From Flavobacterium sp. (GTDB lineage: Bacteria > Bacteroidota > Bacteroidia > Flavobacteriales > Flavobacteriaceae): 64,000 bases of DNA. Below, piece by piece: positions 1 through 10,541 of the stretch. The position numbers were made by a program, and so were the translations under genes. The notes under the pieces were generated by a model. The model worked only from the letters and a program-made list of their open reading frames with translations. It had not been told where the DNA came from and did not search any database. The first letter of the stretch is position 1. The number at the start of each line of letters is the position of its first letter. The stretch covers positions 62,001 to 126,000 of the forward strand of contig NZ_JAIXTJ010000050.1 in NCBI RefSeq assembly GCF_027483985.1. Direction: 5' to 3'.

Positions 1-422
1 TCTGTGTTGTATTCAGGTAAATCTGGAAAAACTAATATTGTTATGTCAGATTCCGTATTACAAGCAAAATTTCCATAATTAACGGTTATTGCATCTTGTA
101 TTGCTTTGGGGACAATACTCATTTTCTTAACAGCAACAACTCGACTTCCAGCAGTACAGAGGTTTATATACCAACAAACTAATGATTCCCAAGCAGTTCC
201 GCTTGCAGACAATTCTCCTTGACCTCGTCCACCGCCACCAGTTGACCTAAAGATATCTGATAAATGGTCTCCAAGATTTAAGATTTCATTTTCAGTATAA
301 TTTTTTCCTAAAAGGCTTAGAATTTCTAGTCGCCAAGTTTGCCAACAATTTTGATATGTATTTGTGCTAAAAACATTGTCAACTGCTAATTTTCTTAATT
401 GATCGGGAACAGTATTGTACAT
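1..422 (-). CDS. C-terminally truncated ORF (runs off the left edge), possible restriction-endonuclease-like protein
   Basis: Reverse strand open from ATG at 422 to the edge: MYNTVPDQLRKLAVDNVFSTNTYQNCWQTWRLEILSLLGKN...SGTAWESLVCWYINLCTAGSRVVAVKK...NTESDITILVFPD. Not in the ORF track because it leaves the window. E...ESD pattern only loosely suggests a nuclease. Confidence 0.4.
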   Translation of the reverse strand, partial: MYNTVPDQLRKLAVDNVFSTNTYQNCWQTWRLEILSLLGKNYTENEILNLGDHLSDIFRSTGGGGRGQGELSASGTAWESLVCWYINLCTAGSRVVAVKKMSIVPKAIQDAITVNYGNFACNTESDITILVFPDLPEYNT

Positions 423-700
423 ATGAATTAAAGTTATGTGATAAATGTTTGAGTTAAAATAAGAATTCCAAATATAATCATTAAATGTAAATTACTTTAT
501 TGATGCAAATAAAATTTAAAACTAGTATATTTAATAAATAATTTAATAATTATATTTTTAACTTAACAATGCATTTATCATAAAAAAATATTTGTATATG
601 GAGTTAATGATTAAAAATTATATTTGCATCTCTATGATAGGATTTATTTAGTAATCGGTATAGTTATTTTAGGACGGGTCAGGTACATAGAATAAGTACA

Positions 701-777
701 GATAAAGCATAGATAAAGCATAGATAAAGCATAGATAAAGCATAGATAAAGCATAGATAAAGCATAGATAAAGCATA
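701..777. repeat. Perfect tandem repeat, 7 copies of 11-bp GATAAAGCATA
   Basis: Direct reading: units start at 701, 712, 723, 734, 745, 756, 767. Confidence 0.97.
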
Positions 778-884
778 GATAGTGTATGAAAACTGCATTT
801 ATAACCTATGAATTTAAAGAACAACTATAGTACCTCTAAATAGCTTCCCAAAAAGGTCCATTTTATTAAGAAAGGCGAGAATCA

Positions 885-933
885 AATCCTCAATCCTCAA
901 TCCTCAATCCTCAATCTTCAATCTTCAATCCTC
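885..933. repeat. Tandem repeat, 7 copies of 7-bp AATCCTC (copies 5 and 6 are AATCTTC)
   Basis: Direct reading: units start at 885, 892, 899, 906, 913, 920, 927. Confidence 0.97.
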
Positions 934-1109
934 AACCCCAACTACAATTTCTCAAATTACTCCAATTTCTCTGATCTGTGTTCTAAAAAAAATTAGTGCC
1001 AATCCGCTTTATTTGTATCATTAGCGTTCCATATTATACAATTCATTACAAACAATAAAATCCACAAAGAATTCCGCAAAAATAATAGGAGAAACGAATC
1101 ACTTTTTTA

Positions 1110-1117
1110 TATTTTTG
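1110..1117 (+). promoter_or_regulatory. Bacteroidetes -7 box TATTTTTG
   Basis: Matches TAnnTTTG, 22 bp before the likely ATG of the E1 gene. Confidence 0.6.
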
Positions 1118-1138
1118 CAAGGCTTAAAAAACAAACCA

Positions 1139-3115
1139 ATGAATTTCGATAGAAAAGATTTATCCAACATACAATTATTAGATTTATATAAAAGACTACT
1201 AAAACCTAGACTGATAGAAGAAAAAATGCTTATTCTGTTACGTCAAGGTAAAGTATCAAAATGGTTTTCGGGTATCGGGCAAGAAGCTATTTCTGTGGGA
1301 ATCACAGCGGCTTTAGACCAAGACGAATACATTTTACCAATGCACCGCAATTTGGGAGTGTTCACTTCGCGTGACATTCCGTTGCACCGTTTGTTCTCAC
1401 AATGGCAAGGTAAAAAAACCGGATTCACCAAAGGTCGCGACAGAAGTTTTCACTTCGGTACGCAAGAATTCCACATCATCGGAATGATTTCGCATCTCGG
1501 ACCGCAAATGGGCGTAGCCGATGGAATCGCTTTAGCAAACAAGTTAAAGAAAAACGGAAAAATTACCGCAGTTTTTACAGGTGAAGGCGCTACTAGTGAA
1601 GGCGATTTTCACGAAGCGCTTAACATAGCATCAGTTTGGGATTTGCCAGTTTTATTCGTAATCGAAAACAATGGCTACGGTCTTTCAACGCCAACCAACG
1701 AACAATACCGTTGCGAAAACCTTGCCGATAAAGGTGTAGGTTACGGAATGGAAAGCCACATAATTGATGGTAATAACATCTTGGAAGTTTACACTAAAAT
1801 TGCTGAGTTAAAAGCTTCGCTAGCGGTAAATCCTAGACCAGTTTTATTAGAATTCAAAACGTTTAGAATGCGCGGGCACGAAGAGGCGAGTGGTACAAAA
1901 TACGTTCCACAAGAATTAATGGACATGTGGGCAATCAAAGATCCAATTGCTAACTACAAAAACTATTTGGTTGATGTTGGTGTTCTATCAGAAGAATTAG
2001 ACTCCGAATTCAAAGCGGTTATCAAAGCAGAAATCGACGAACATTGGGCAATCACACAAGCAGAACCTGAAGTAGTTGCGGACTTAACCGAAGAATTAAA
2101 TGATATGTTTGAACCGTATCAATTTGAGGAAGTTAACCCAAGTTCAGAAATGGAAAACATTCGTGTGGTTGATGCAATAACGCAAGCTTTAAAACAGTCA
2201 ATGGAACGCCACAGTAATTTAGTGATTATGGGTCAAGACATCGCTGAATATGGTGGAGCTTTCAAAATTACAGAAGGTTTTGTAGAGGCCTTTGGAAAAG
2301 ATAGAGTAAGAAATACACCAATTTGCGAAAGTGCTGTAGTTTCAGCAGCCAACGGATTGTCAATCAACGGATATAAAGCCATCGTCGAAATGCAGTTTGC
2401 CGATTTCGTATCGACAGGTTTTAATCCAATAGTGAATTTATTAGCTAAACAACACTACCGTTGGGGTGAAAAATCCGATGTTGTAGTGCGAATGCCTTGT
2501 GGTGGTGGCACACAAGCCGGACCATTTCACTCACAAACAAACGAAGCGTGGTTTACCAAAACACCAGGTTTAAAAGTGGTTTATCCGGCATTTCCTTATG
2601 ATGTAAAAGGGTTGTTGAACACCGCAATTAATGATCCAAACCCAGTGATGTTTTTCGAACACAAACAATTGTACCGTTCGGTGTATCAAGATGTTCCTAA
2701 AGAATATTACACCATTCCATTCGGAAAAGCTGCGTTGGTGAAAGAAGGCACAGAGGTAACGATTATTTCTTTTGGAGCAGGAGTGCATTGGGCATTAGAT
2801 ACCTTATCTAAAAATCCGCAAATTAAAGCCGATTTAATTGATTTAAGAACTTTACAACCGCTAGATACTGAAACAATTTTTGCCTCAGTAAAGAAAACAG
2901 GAAAAGTAATTATTCTGCAAGAAGACACCTTGTTTGGCGGAATCTCAAGCGATATTTCGGCGTTAATTATGGAAAATTGTTTTGAATATTTAGATGCTCC
3001 AGTAAAACGTATAGGAAGTATTGAAAGCGCAATCCCTTTTGTAAAAGCTTTAGAAGATCAATATTTGCCAAAAACTAGATTTGAAGAAGGATTATTAGAA
3101 TTATTGAAATATTAA
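1139..3115 (+). CDS. Fused 2-oxoacid dehydrogenase E1 component, alpha and beta domains
   Basis: [30 protein letters not shown] (alpha) with [20 protein letters not shown]-binding region, then the beta transketolase-like domain. ATG at 1139 preferred over the track start (TTG 1115), which overlaps the -7 box. Confidence 0.9.
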   Translation: MNFDRKDLSNIQLLDLYKRLLKPRLIEEKMLILLRQGKVSKWFSGIGQEAISVGITAALDQDEYILPMHRNLGVFTSRDIPLHRLFSQWQGKKTGFTKGRDRSFHFGTQEFHIIGMISHLGPQMGVADGIALANKLKKNGKITAVFTGEGATSEGDFHEALNIASVWDLPVLFVIENNGYGLSTPTNEQYRCENLADKGVGYGMESHIIDGNNILEVYTKIAELKASLAVNPRPVLLEFKTFRMRGHEEASGTKYVPQELMDMWAIKDPIANYKNYLVDVGVLSEELDSEFKAVIKAEIDEHWAITQAEPEVVADLTEELNDMFEPYQFEEVNPSSEMENIRVVDAITQALKQSMERHSNLVIMGQDIAEYGGAFKITEGFVEAFGKDRVRNTPICESAVVSAANGLSINGYKAIVEMQFADFVSTGFNPIVNLLAKQHYRWGEKSDVVVRMPCGGGTQAGPFHSQTNEAWFTKTPGLKVVYPAFPYDVKGLLNTAINDPNPVMFFEHKQLYRSVYQDVPKEYYTIPFGKAALVKEGTEVTIISFGAGVHWALDTLSKNPQIKADLIDLRTLQPLDTETIFASVKKTGKVIILQEDTLFGGISSDISALIMENCFEYLDAPVKRIGSIESAIPFVKALEDQYLPKTRFEEGLLELLKY

Positions 3116-3119
3116 TAAA

Positions 3120-3344
3120 ATGAAACCTTTAACCGAAAAGTTGTTGTTAGAAGACGCAACGGTGCACAAAGTACAGTTCGACAAAGAATGGTTTTACAAC
3201 CTCGACGATATGAAGTTTTACTTAAACGAAGACTTATCGGAAGTGGAATACATTCATTTGCCGATGTTGGTTTTCGGTGAAGAAGAAATTGTAAAGTGTT
3301 GCACGCTAGAGGATATACTTCGCGGTCGAAAAGAAAAAGAATAG
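3120..3344 (+). CDS. Conserved small hypothetical protein
   Basis: 74-aa ORF 4 bp after the E1 gene, same strand. Confidence 0.6.
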   Translation: MKPLTEKLLLEDATVHKVQFDKEWFYNLDDMKFYLNEDLSEVEYIHLPMLVFGEEEIVKCCTLEDILRGRKEKE

Positions 3345-3764
3345 CTAGTGGTTTTCTACTAGCTTTTTGAAATTATTCAAAATAGCCTGCCAACCATCTT
3401 TTTGCAACTCCACTGAATTCATCGTTTCGGCTTCGAAGGTTTCTACTACTTCAACAGTATCTCCAATAGCAATAAAATCGATGCTTACTTCACGGTTGTC
3501 GTCTAAAACATATTTAATAGCTTTGTTTTGGATGACTTCAAGGTAAGTGCCTTCAAAATCAAAACTAACACTACCGTCTTTAGCAGCCATAGTATAAGAG
3601 AAACGTCCGCGTGGAGTTAAAGTATTAGTGGCTTTAACAGTATGCCAATCCTCAGAAGCGTTGTTCCATAGCATAATTTTTTCTGGTGTGGTCCAATAAT
3701 TCCACACTTTATCTAAAGTACTTTTAATGGTACATTCTACTGTGATTTTTGTTTTAATTTCCAT
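3345..3764 (-). CDS. SRPBCC / AHSA1-like domain protein
   Basis: KITVECTIKSTLDKVWNYWTTPEKIMLWNNASEDWHT is typical of the family. Confidence 0.8.
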   Translation of the reverse strand: MEIKTKITVECTIKSTLDKVWNYWTTPEKIMLWNNASEDWHTVKATNTLTPRGRFSYTMAAKDGSVSFDFEGTYLEVIQNKAIKYVLDDNREVSIDFIAIGDTVEVVETFEAETMNSVELQKDGWQAILNNFKKLVENH

Positions 3765-3895
3765 TTGCTAGATATAAAATTAACTATTGTTTAAGCAAAT
3801 TTAAAAAAATTAACAAAACAATTGACATCTCCACAGAAAATAGTTTTTTGTTTTTAACATTTGCCTTATATTTGTGTAAAATAAACAAGCACTTA

Positions 3896-5131
3896 GTGAA
3901 TCCAACCAATAAACTTAAAATATTTAACGATCCTATTTACGGATTTATTACCATACCAAATACCTTAATTTACGATTTAATTCAACATCCGTACTTTCAA
4001 AGGTTACGACGCATTTCTCAAATGGGTATGTCTTATTTGGTTTATCCAGGAGCACATCACACCCGATTTCATCACGCTTTAGGTTGTATGCACGTGATGC
4101 AAAAAGCGATTCAAACACTTCAATTCAAAGGTGTTTCTATTTCAAAAGAAGAAGAAAATGCTTTGTTAATCGCCATTTTATTACATGATATTGGTCACGG
4201 TCCGTTTTCTCACGCAATGGAACATAGTATCGTAGAAGATGTGCACCACGAAGAGATTTCATTGCTGTTTATGAATGAGTTAAATGAAGAATTTGACGGA
4301 AAATTAGCGCTTGCCATTCAAATATTTAAAGGAGAATACCATAGAAAATTTATGTACCAATTGATTTCAAGTCAACTAGATATGGATCGAATGGATTACC
4401 TTAGAAGAGATAGTTTTTATAGCGGTGTAGCCGAAGGAAACATCAACAGCGAACGTTTGATTCAAATGATGGACGTGCAAGATGATTTTCTAGTAATCGA
4501 AGAAAAAGGAATTTACTCCGTAGAAAAATTTTTAGTTGCACGACGTTTGATGTATTGGCAAGCATATCTTCACAAAACCAGTGTCGTAGCAGAAATCATT
4601 TTAATGAAGATTCTAAAAAGAGCCAAAGAATTAACTCAAAAAGGAATTCACCTAGAATGCAGCAAACCCTTGTTGTTTTTTATGGAGCATAAGATTTCAT
4701 TAGAACTATTTGACAAACAAACCATAAAAACCTTTGCTTTACTTGACGATCACGACGTAATGGGTGCTATCAAAGCGTGGCAATTTAATGATGATTTTGT
4801 ATTGAGTTCGCTTTGCAAAATGATCATCAATAGAGATTTATTAAAGATTAAAATGTCGGACGAGAAACCAGAAAAAGAAGGTTTAATAGATTTAAAGAAG
4901 AAATTCATAGCATTGCATCCCATTTCTGATAAAGAAGCAGATTATTTTATTTTCAAAGGAAAATTAAAAAATCAAGCCTACAGTAAACTGAGCGAACCGA
5001 TTAGAATACTCAAAAAAGACCGAACTATTGAAGATGTTGTAGAAGCATCCGATCAATTGCATTTGAAAGCTTTGTCCAAACCAGTGACTAAATATTTTAT
5101 ATGTTTTCCAAAAGTACTATTAGATACCTAG
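3896..5131 (+). CDS. HD-domain phosphohydrolase (dNTPase-like)
   Basis: FQRLRRISQMGMSYLVYPGAHHTRFHHALG...LLHDIGHGPFSHAME. Start placed at GTG 3896 because TATATTTG (3867-3874) lies inside the track ORF. Confidence 0.85.
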   Translation: MNPTNKLKIFNDPIYGFITIPNTLIYDLIQHPYFQRLRRISQMGMSYLVYPGAHHTRFHHALGCMHVMQKAIQTLQFKGVSISKEEENALLIAILLHDIGHGPFSHAMEHSIVEDVHHEEISLLFMNELNEEFDGKLALAIQIFKGEYHRKFMYQLISSQLDMDRMDYLRRDSFYSGVAEGNINSERLIQMMDVQDDFLVIEEKGIYSVEKFLVARRLMYWQAYLHKTSVVAEIILMKILKRAKELTQKGIHLECSKPLLFFMEHKISLELFDKQTIKTFALLDDHDVMGAIKAWQFNDDFVLSSLCKMIINRDLLKIKMSDEKPEKEGLIDLKKKFIALHPISDKEADYFIFKGKLKNQAYSKLSEPIRILKKDRTIEDVVEASDQLHLKALSKPVTKYFICFPKVLLDT

Positions 5132-5251
5132 TATTTCATTAAATTTTAATATTTTTGCGCCAATGAAACGAGCCTTTAAATTTGTTAATTCTATTTTTGA
5201 GTATATTTGCGAGTTCCATTTTATTCCAATGGAAAATATTTTTTTATATAA

Positions 5252-6271
5252 ATGAAATTTACAGCTGAACAAATTGCGGGTATTTTAGAAGGTGAAGTAG
5301 TAGGAAATCCTAATGCTGAAGTTTTTAAATTGTCAAAAATAGAAGAAGGATCTACAGGTTCACTTACTTTTTTGTCCAATCCCAAATATCAGAACTTTAT
5401 ATATTCTACTCAAGCTTCGGTTACCATTGTAAACAAATCTTTTGAGCCAGAACAAGCAATTTCTACTACGTTAATCAAAGTAGAAGATGCTTACCAATCC
5501 TTTTCTAAATTACTAGAATATTACAATCAAGTCAAATTGATGAAATCAGGTATCGAACAACCATCAGTAATCTCTGAAGGTGTTGAATACGGAAGGGATT
5601 TATATTTAGGTAGTTTTTGTTACGTTGGTAAAAATGTAAAAATTGGAAATAACGTAAAAATTTATCCCAACACATTCATCGGTGACAATGTAATTATTGG
5701 TGATAATTGTGTGTTTTTTGCTGGAGTCAGAGTTTATTCTGAAACTGAAATAGGATCAAATTGTGTACTTCATTCTGGAACAATAATTGGTTCAGATGGT
5801 TTTGGATTTGCGCCGCTCGAAGATGGAACTTATAGCAAAATTCCTCAAATTGGAAATGTGATATTAGAAGACAATGTTGAAGTGGGTTCTTGTACTACAA
5901 TAGATAGAGCAACAATGGGTTCAACAATCATCAGAAAAGGAGTGAAGTTGGACAATCAAATCCAAATAGCCCACAATGTTGAAATTGGTGAAAATACCGT
6001 AATTGCATCGCAAACAGGTGTAGCAGGTTCAACCAAAATTGGCAAAAATTGCATGATTGGCGGACAAGTAGGAATTGTGGGTCACATTACAATAGGAAAT
6101 GGCGTTAGAATTCAAGCGCAATCCGGAATAGGTAAAAGCATTGGCGATGGCGAAGTGGTTCAAGGAACGCCAGCCTTTAATTATGGAGATTTTAGTAAGT
6201 CCTACGTACATTTTAGAAATTTACCTAAAATTGTTGCTGATTTACACGATTTAAAAAAGAAAATACAATAA
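5252..6271 (+). CDS. lpxD: UDP-3-O-acylglucosamine N-acyltransferase
   Basis: LpxD N-terminal domain plus left-handed beta-helix hexapeptides; next to lpxC/fabZ and lpxA. Confidence 0.93.
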   Translation: MKFTAEQIAGILEGEVVGNPNAEVFKLSKIEEGSTGSLTFLSNPKYQNFIYSTQASVTIVNKSFEPEQAISTTLIKVEDAYQSFSKLLEYYNQVKLMKSGIEQPSVISEGVEYGRDLYLGSFCYVGKNVKIGNNVKIYPNTFIGDNVIIGDNCVFFAGVRVYSETEIGSNCVLHSGTIIGSDGFGFAPLEDGTYSKIPQIGNVILEDNVEVGSCTTIDRATMGSTIIRKGVKLDNQIQIAHNVEIGENTVIASQTGVAGSTKIGKNCMIGGQVGIVGHITIGNGVRIQAQSGIGKSIGDGEVVQGTPAFNYGDFSKSYVHFRNLPKIVADLHDLKKKIQ

Positions 6272-6294
6272 CAAACAAAACTAGATTGAATATT

Positions 6295-7683
6295 ATGGTT
6301 AAGCAAAAAACCATCAAAAGTGAAATTTCACTTACAGGTGTTGGATTACATACAGGAAAAGAAGTCAAGATGACTTTTAAACCTGCACCAATAAACAACG
6401 GTTTTACATTCGTAAGAGTTGATTTAGAAGGAAGTCCGATCATTGAAGCGGATGCAAATTATGTGGTAAATACCCAAAGAGGAACTAATTTAGAAAAACT
6501 TGGTGTCAAAATTCAAACATCAGAGCACGTTTTAGCGGCCTTTGTTGGTTGTGATGTAGATAATGCAATCATAGAATTGAATGAATCTGAACCACCAATT
6601 ATGGACGGTTCATCTAAATATTTCGTAGAAGCAATTGAAAAAGTAGGTGTTGAAGAACAAGAAGCTGAACGTAAATATTATGTAGTTAAAGAAGTAATTT
6701 CCTTTACAGATGAAGCTACAGGTAGCGAAATTTTAGTAATGCCTTCTGAAGATTATCAAGTTACCGCAATGGTTGATTTTGGTACAAAAGTATTAGGCAC
6801 ACAAAATGCTACTCTTAAAAATTTATCCGATTTTAAAACTGAAATTGCTAATTGTAGAACGTTTAGTTTTCTTCACGAACTAGAAAGCTTACTAGATAAC
6901 GGGTTAATAAAAGGAGGTGATTTAAATAACGCCATTGTCTATGTTGATAAAGAAATATCTCCAAACACAATGGAAAATCTAAAGAAAGCCTTCGGAAAAG
7001 AAACTATTGCGGTTAAAGAAAACGGTATCTTAGATAACCTAACATTGCATTATCCTAATGAAGCGGCTCGTCATAAATTACTTGATGTCATCGGAGATTT
7101 AGCCCTTGTTGGAATCCGAATTAAAGGAAAGGTAATCGCCAATAAACCTGGTCATTTTGTAAATACGCAGTTTGCTAAAAAATTATCTAAAATCATTAAA
7201 ATCGAACAAAAGAATTATGTTCCAACTTATGATTTAAACCTACCTCCATTAATGGATATTCATCAAATTATGAATATTCTTCCACATCGTCCACCTTTTT
7301 TATTGATTGATAGAATCATTGAAATGTCAGAAACACACGTGGTTGGTATGAAAAATGTAACGATGAACGAAAATTTCTTTGTCGGACATTTTCCAGATGC
7401 ACCAGTAATGCCAGGCGTTTTAATTGTGGAAGCAATGGCGCAATCAGGTGGAATCTTAGTACTAAGTACGGTTCCAGATCCTGAAAATTATTTGACTTAT
7501 TTTATGAAAATTGATAATGTTAAGTTCAAATACAAAGTGCTTCCTGGTGATACCTTAATATTCAAATGTGATTTAATTTCTCCTATCAGAAGAGGAATTT
7601 GTCACATGCAAGCCAACGCTTATGCTAACGGAAGATTAGTTGCTGAAGCAGAATTAATGGCTCAAATAGCTAAAAAACAATAA
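6295..7683 (+). CDS. lpxC/fabZ: Bifunctional UDP-3-O-acyl-N-acetylglucosamine deacetylase / 3-hydroxyacyl-ACP dehydratase
   Basis: LpxC (SLTGVGLHTGKEV) fused to FabZ (ILPHRPPFLLIDRI...GHFPDAPVMPGVLIVEAMAQ); ATG at 6295. Confidence 0.95.
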   Translation: MVKQKTIKSEISLTGVGLHTGKEVKMTFKPAPINNGFTFVRVDLEGSPIIEADANYVVNTQRGTNLEKLGVKIQTSEHVLAAFVGCDVDNAIIELNESEPPIMDGSSKYFVEAIEKVGVEEQEAERKYYVVKEVISFTDEATGSEILVMPSEDYQVTAMVDFGTKVLGTQNATLKNLSDFKTEIANCRTFSFLHELESLLDNGLIKGGDLNNAIVYVDKEISPNTMENLKKAFGKETIAVKENGILDNLTLHYPNEAARHKLLDVIGDLALVGIRIKGKVIANKPGHFVNTQFAKKLSKIIKIEQKNYVPTYDLNLPPLMDIHQIMNILPHRPPFLLIDRIIEMSETHVVGMKNVTMNENFFVGHFPDAPVMPGVLIVEAMAQSGGILVLSTVPDPENYLTYFMKIDNVKFKYKVLPGDTLIFKCDLISPIRRGICHMQANAYANGRLVAEAELMAQIAKKQ

Positions 7684-7686
7684 CTT

Positions 7687-8472
7687 ATGAATCAACCACT
7701 AGCATACGTACATCCAGGAGCAAAAATTGCAAGAAACGTCGTAATTGATCCTTTTACGACCATTCATAACAATGTTGAAATTGGAGAAGGAACTTGGATT
7801 GGTTCTAATGTTACCATTATGGAAGGCGCAAGAATTGGTAAAAATTGTAATATTTTTCCAGGCGCAGTAATCTCAGCAGTTCCACAAGATTTGAAATTTG
7901 GAGGTGAAGAATCACTTGCGATAATTGGTGATAACACTACAGTAAGAGAATGTGTTACAATAAATAGAGGTACAGTAGCATCAGGTCAAACAAGAATTGG
8001 AAAAAACTGTTTGATTATGGCAACAGCTCACATTGCGCACGATTGTCACATTGGAGATAACGCAATTATTGTAAACGGAGTTGCATTGGCAGGTCACGTT
8101 ATTGTTGGAAATTATGCTATCATTGGTGGTTTAGCTGCCATTCATCAATTCATTCACATTGGTGATCACGCAATGATTTCAGGAGGTTCGTTAGTTAGAA
8201 AAGACGTGCCACCTTTTACTAAAGCAGCAAAAGAACCGCTATCTTATGTCGGAATTAATTCTGTAGGTTTAAGAAGAAGAGGTTTTACTTCTGAAAAAAT
8301 TAGAGAAATTCAAGATATTTACAGAATCTTATATCAAAAAAATTATAATACCTCTCAAGCGGTTGGTATTATAGAAGCGGAAATGGCCGCATCTCCTGAA
8401 CGAGATGAAATATTAGATTTCATCAGAAACTCTTCACGAGGAATCATGAAAGGTTATTCAGGCTCATATTAA
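7687..8472 (+). CDS. lpxA: Acyl-ACP--UDP-N-acetylglucosamine O-acyltransferase
   Basis: Hexapeptide repeats and C-terminal helical domain. Confidence 0.95.
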   Translation: MNQPLAYVHPGAKIARNVVIDPFTTIHNNVEIGEGTWIGSNVTIMEGARIGKNCNIFPGAVISAVPQDLKFGGEESLAIIGDNTTVRECVTINRGTVASGQTRIGKNCLIMATAHIAHDCHIGDNAIIVNGVALAGHVIVGNYAIIGGLAAIHQFIHIGDHAMISGGSLVRKDVPPFTKAAKEPLSYVGINSVGLRRRGFTSEKIREIQDIYRILYQKNYNTSQAVGIIEAEMAASPERDEILDFIRNSSRGIMKGYSGSY

Positions 8473-8504
8473 AAAATAAAAATTAAAAATTAAAAATAAT
8501 AAAA

Positions 8505-9071
8505 ATGGCATCTACATCAGATATTAGAAACGGATTATGCATTAAGTACAACCACGATATTTATAAAATTATCGAATTTCTTCACGTTAAACCAGGAAAA
8601 GGTCCAGCTTTCGTTAGAACCAAACTTAAGAGTTTGACTAATGGTAAAGTTCTTGACAATACCTTTTCTGCAGGTCACAAAATTGATGAAGTTCGTGTTG
8701 AAACACATGAATACCAATTTTTATATGCTGAAGGTGATTTGTTCAACTTTATGCACGTTGAAACTTATGAGCAAATTCAATTAAATAAAGCTATTCTTGA
8801 TGCACCAGATTTATTAAAAGAAGGAGCAATAGTTAAATTAATTATCAATGCTGAAACAGAGTTGCCTCTTTCTGTAGATATGCCAGCTTCTGTAGTACTT
8901 GAAGTTACTTACGCAGAACCAGGTGTTAAAGGAAATACGGCTACAAATGCTACAAAACCAGCTAAAGTTGAAACTGGAGCATCGGTAAACGTTCCGTTAT
9001 TCATTAATGAAGGTGATAAAATTAAAATTGATACAGCGTCAGGTTCTTATATGGAACGTGTAAAAGAATAA
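8505..9071 (+). CDS. efp: Elongation factor P
   Basis: Full-length EF-P; HVKPGKGPAFVRTKLKSLTNG motif. Confidence 0.97.
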   Translation: MASTSDIRNGLCIKYNHDIYKIIEFLHVKPGKGPAFVRTKLKSLTNGKVLDNTFSAGHKIDEVRVETHEYQFLYAEGDLFNFMHVETYEQIQLNKAILDAPDLLKEGAIVKLIINAETELPLSVDMPASVVLEVTYAEPGVKGNTATNATKPAKVETGASVNVPLFINEGDKIKIDTASGSYMERVKE

Positions 9072-9131
9072 TTTTAGCTGCTTTTAAGTTCAAATTAAAC
9101 CTAAATTACTGACTACTGAATAATAAAATAA

Positions 9132-10061
9132 ATGAAGTTTTCAAAAATATACTCGCTTAAAGAAATTGCAGAAATCATCGGTTGCCACTATGTTGGTGCT
9201 GATGATTTCCCTGTTTATGGTATGAATGAAATCCACGTGGTTACAAATGGCGATATTGTTTTTGTTGATCATCCAAAATATTATGATAAAGCATTGCAAT
9301 CAGCGGCTACAATTGTTTTAATCAATAAACAAGTAGAATGTCCTGAAGGTAAAGCATTGCTAATTTCTGATGATCCTTTCAGAGATTTTAATAAATTAAC
9401 CAATCATTTTAGGCCTTTTACTGCAGCTGGTGTTTCAATATCAAATTCAGCGATAATAGGCGAAGGAACTGTAATTCAACCTAATTGTTTTATCGGACAC
9501 AATGTTGAAATTGGAAAAAATTGTATCATCCACGCTAATGTTTCCATAAATGATAATTGCGTAATTGGTGATAATGTGATTATTCAAGCAGGAACTATTC
9601 TTGGAGCCGATGCTTTTTATTACAAAAAACGTCCTGAAGGTTTTGATCAACTGCTATCAGGTGGAAGAGTGGTGATTGAAAATAATGTTGGAATTGGAGC
9701 ACTTTGTACTATTGATAAAGGTGTTACAGGAGATACAACCATTGGTGAAGGAACTAAAATCGATAACCAAGTACACGTTGGTCACGATACTGTAATTGGA
9801 AAAAAATGTTTAATTGCAGCACAAACCGGAATAGCAGGTTGTGTAATTATTGAAGATGAAGTTACACTTTGGGGTCAAGTTGGAACAACTAGCGGAATCA
9901 CTATTGGTGCAAAAGCAGTAGTTTTAGGTCAAACCGGTGTGACAAAATCAATTGAAGGTGGGAAATCTTATTTTGGAACCCCAATAGAAGAGTCACGTGA
10001 AAAATTAAAACAATTAGCCAACATAAAACGAATACCTGAAATAATAAAAAGTCTTAAGTAA
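9132..10061 (+). CDS. Second LpxD-like UDP-3-O-acylglucosamine N-acyltransferase paralog
   Basis: LpxD-like N-terminus and hexapeptide repeats, divergent from 5252-6271. Confidence 0.88.
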   Translation: MKFSKIYSLKEIAEIIGCHYVGADDFPVYGMNEIHVVTNGDIVFVDHPKYYDKALQSAATIVLINKQVECPEGKALLISDDPFRDFNKLTNHFRPFTAAGVSISNSAIIGEGTVIQPNCFIGHNVEIGKNCIIHANVSINDNCVIGDNVIIQAGTILGADAFYYKKRPEGFDQLLSGGRVVIENNVGIGALCTIDKGVTGDTTIGEGTKIDNQVHVGHDTVIGKKCLIAAQTGIAGCVIIEDEVTLWGQVGTTSGITIGAKAVVLGQTGVTKSIEGGKSYFGTPIEESREKLKQLANIKRIPEIIKSLK

Positions 10062-10423
10062 TGACAGCAAAAGAATTAGTTCTTGATTTTTATAAAAATG
10101 ATTTACTTCTACGTCGATCAGAAGTAGAGCCATTTCTTCACGACGATTTAATCATCGAGTGGAACAGTAGTAAAGGTTTTGTTCAAATGAAGAAGCAAGA
10201 TGTATTGAATCTTACCGATGAATTGAGCAAGTCTTATGTTCGTTCTAAAATGAGAATTACGCATATTATTGCCGAAAAAAATAAGGTTTCAATTCGTTAT
10301 TCCCATTTTGTAAAAACAATTGAAAACCCACGTGAAGAGATGCTTCTAGCACATTTTTTTGTCATTTGGGAAATCCAAGACGATAAATTATTTCGAGGTT
10401 ATCAAATGAGTCAATTCTCATAA
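10061..10423 (+). CDS. NTF2/SnoaL-like small protein
   Basis: 120-aa ORF overlapping lpxD2 stop; NTF2-like fold suspected from pattern. Confidence 0.6.
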   Translation: MTAKELVLDFYKNDLLLRRSEVEPFLHDDLIIEWNSSKGFVQMKKQDVLNLTDELSKSYVRSKMRITHIIAEKNKVSIRYSHFVKTIENPREEMLLAHFFVIWEIQDDKLFRGYQMSQFS

Positions 10424-10460
10424 AATCATATATAGAAAATTTGCAAATAAATAGAAAAAA

Positions 10461-10491
10461 ACTAATTACTAATCACTAATTACTAATTACT
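10461..10491 (+). repeat. 31-bp heptad repeat ACTAATTACTAATCACTAATTACTAATTACT
   Basis: 29/31 identical to the reverse complement of 54346-54376. Confidence 0.95.
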
Positions 10492-10497
10492 ATTTTA

Positions 10498-10505
10498 TAC
10501 TTTTG
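10498..10505 (+). promoter_or_regulatory. -7 box TACTTTTG upstream of sucD
   Basis: Matches TAnnTTTG, about 37 bp before the ATG. Confidence 0.55.
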
Positions 10506-10541
10506 CAACTCAAACATTAAAACTAAATAAAAAAACATAAT

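Noticed and set aside
701-777. Possible CRISPR-like repeat array
   Set aside because: Units are contiguous 11-mers with no spacers and no cas genes nearby.
1115-1138. Extended N-terminus of the E1 protein in the ORF track
   Set aside because: Overlaps the TATTTTTG promoter box; homology-like sequence starts at 1139.
5252-10061. Two LpxD homologs in one cluster as a novel duplication
   Set aside because: I believe a second LpxD-like gene next to efp/sucD is common in Flavobacteria; not unusual enough to list.
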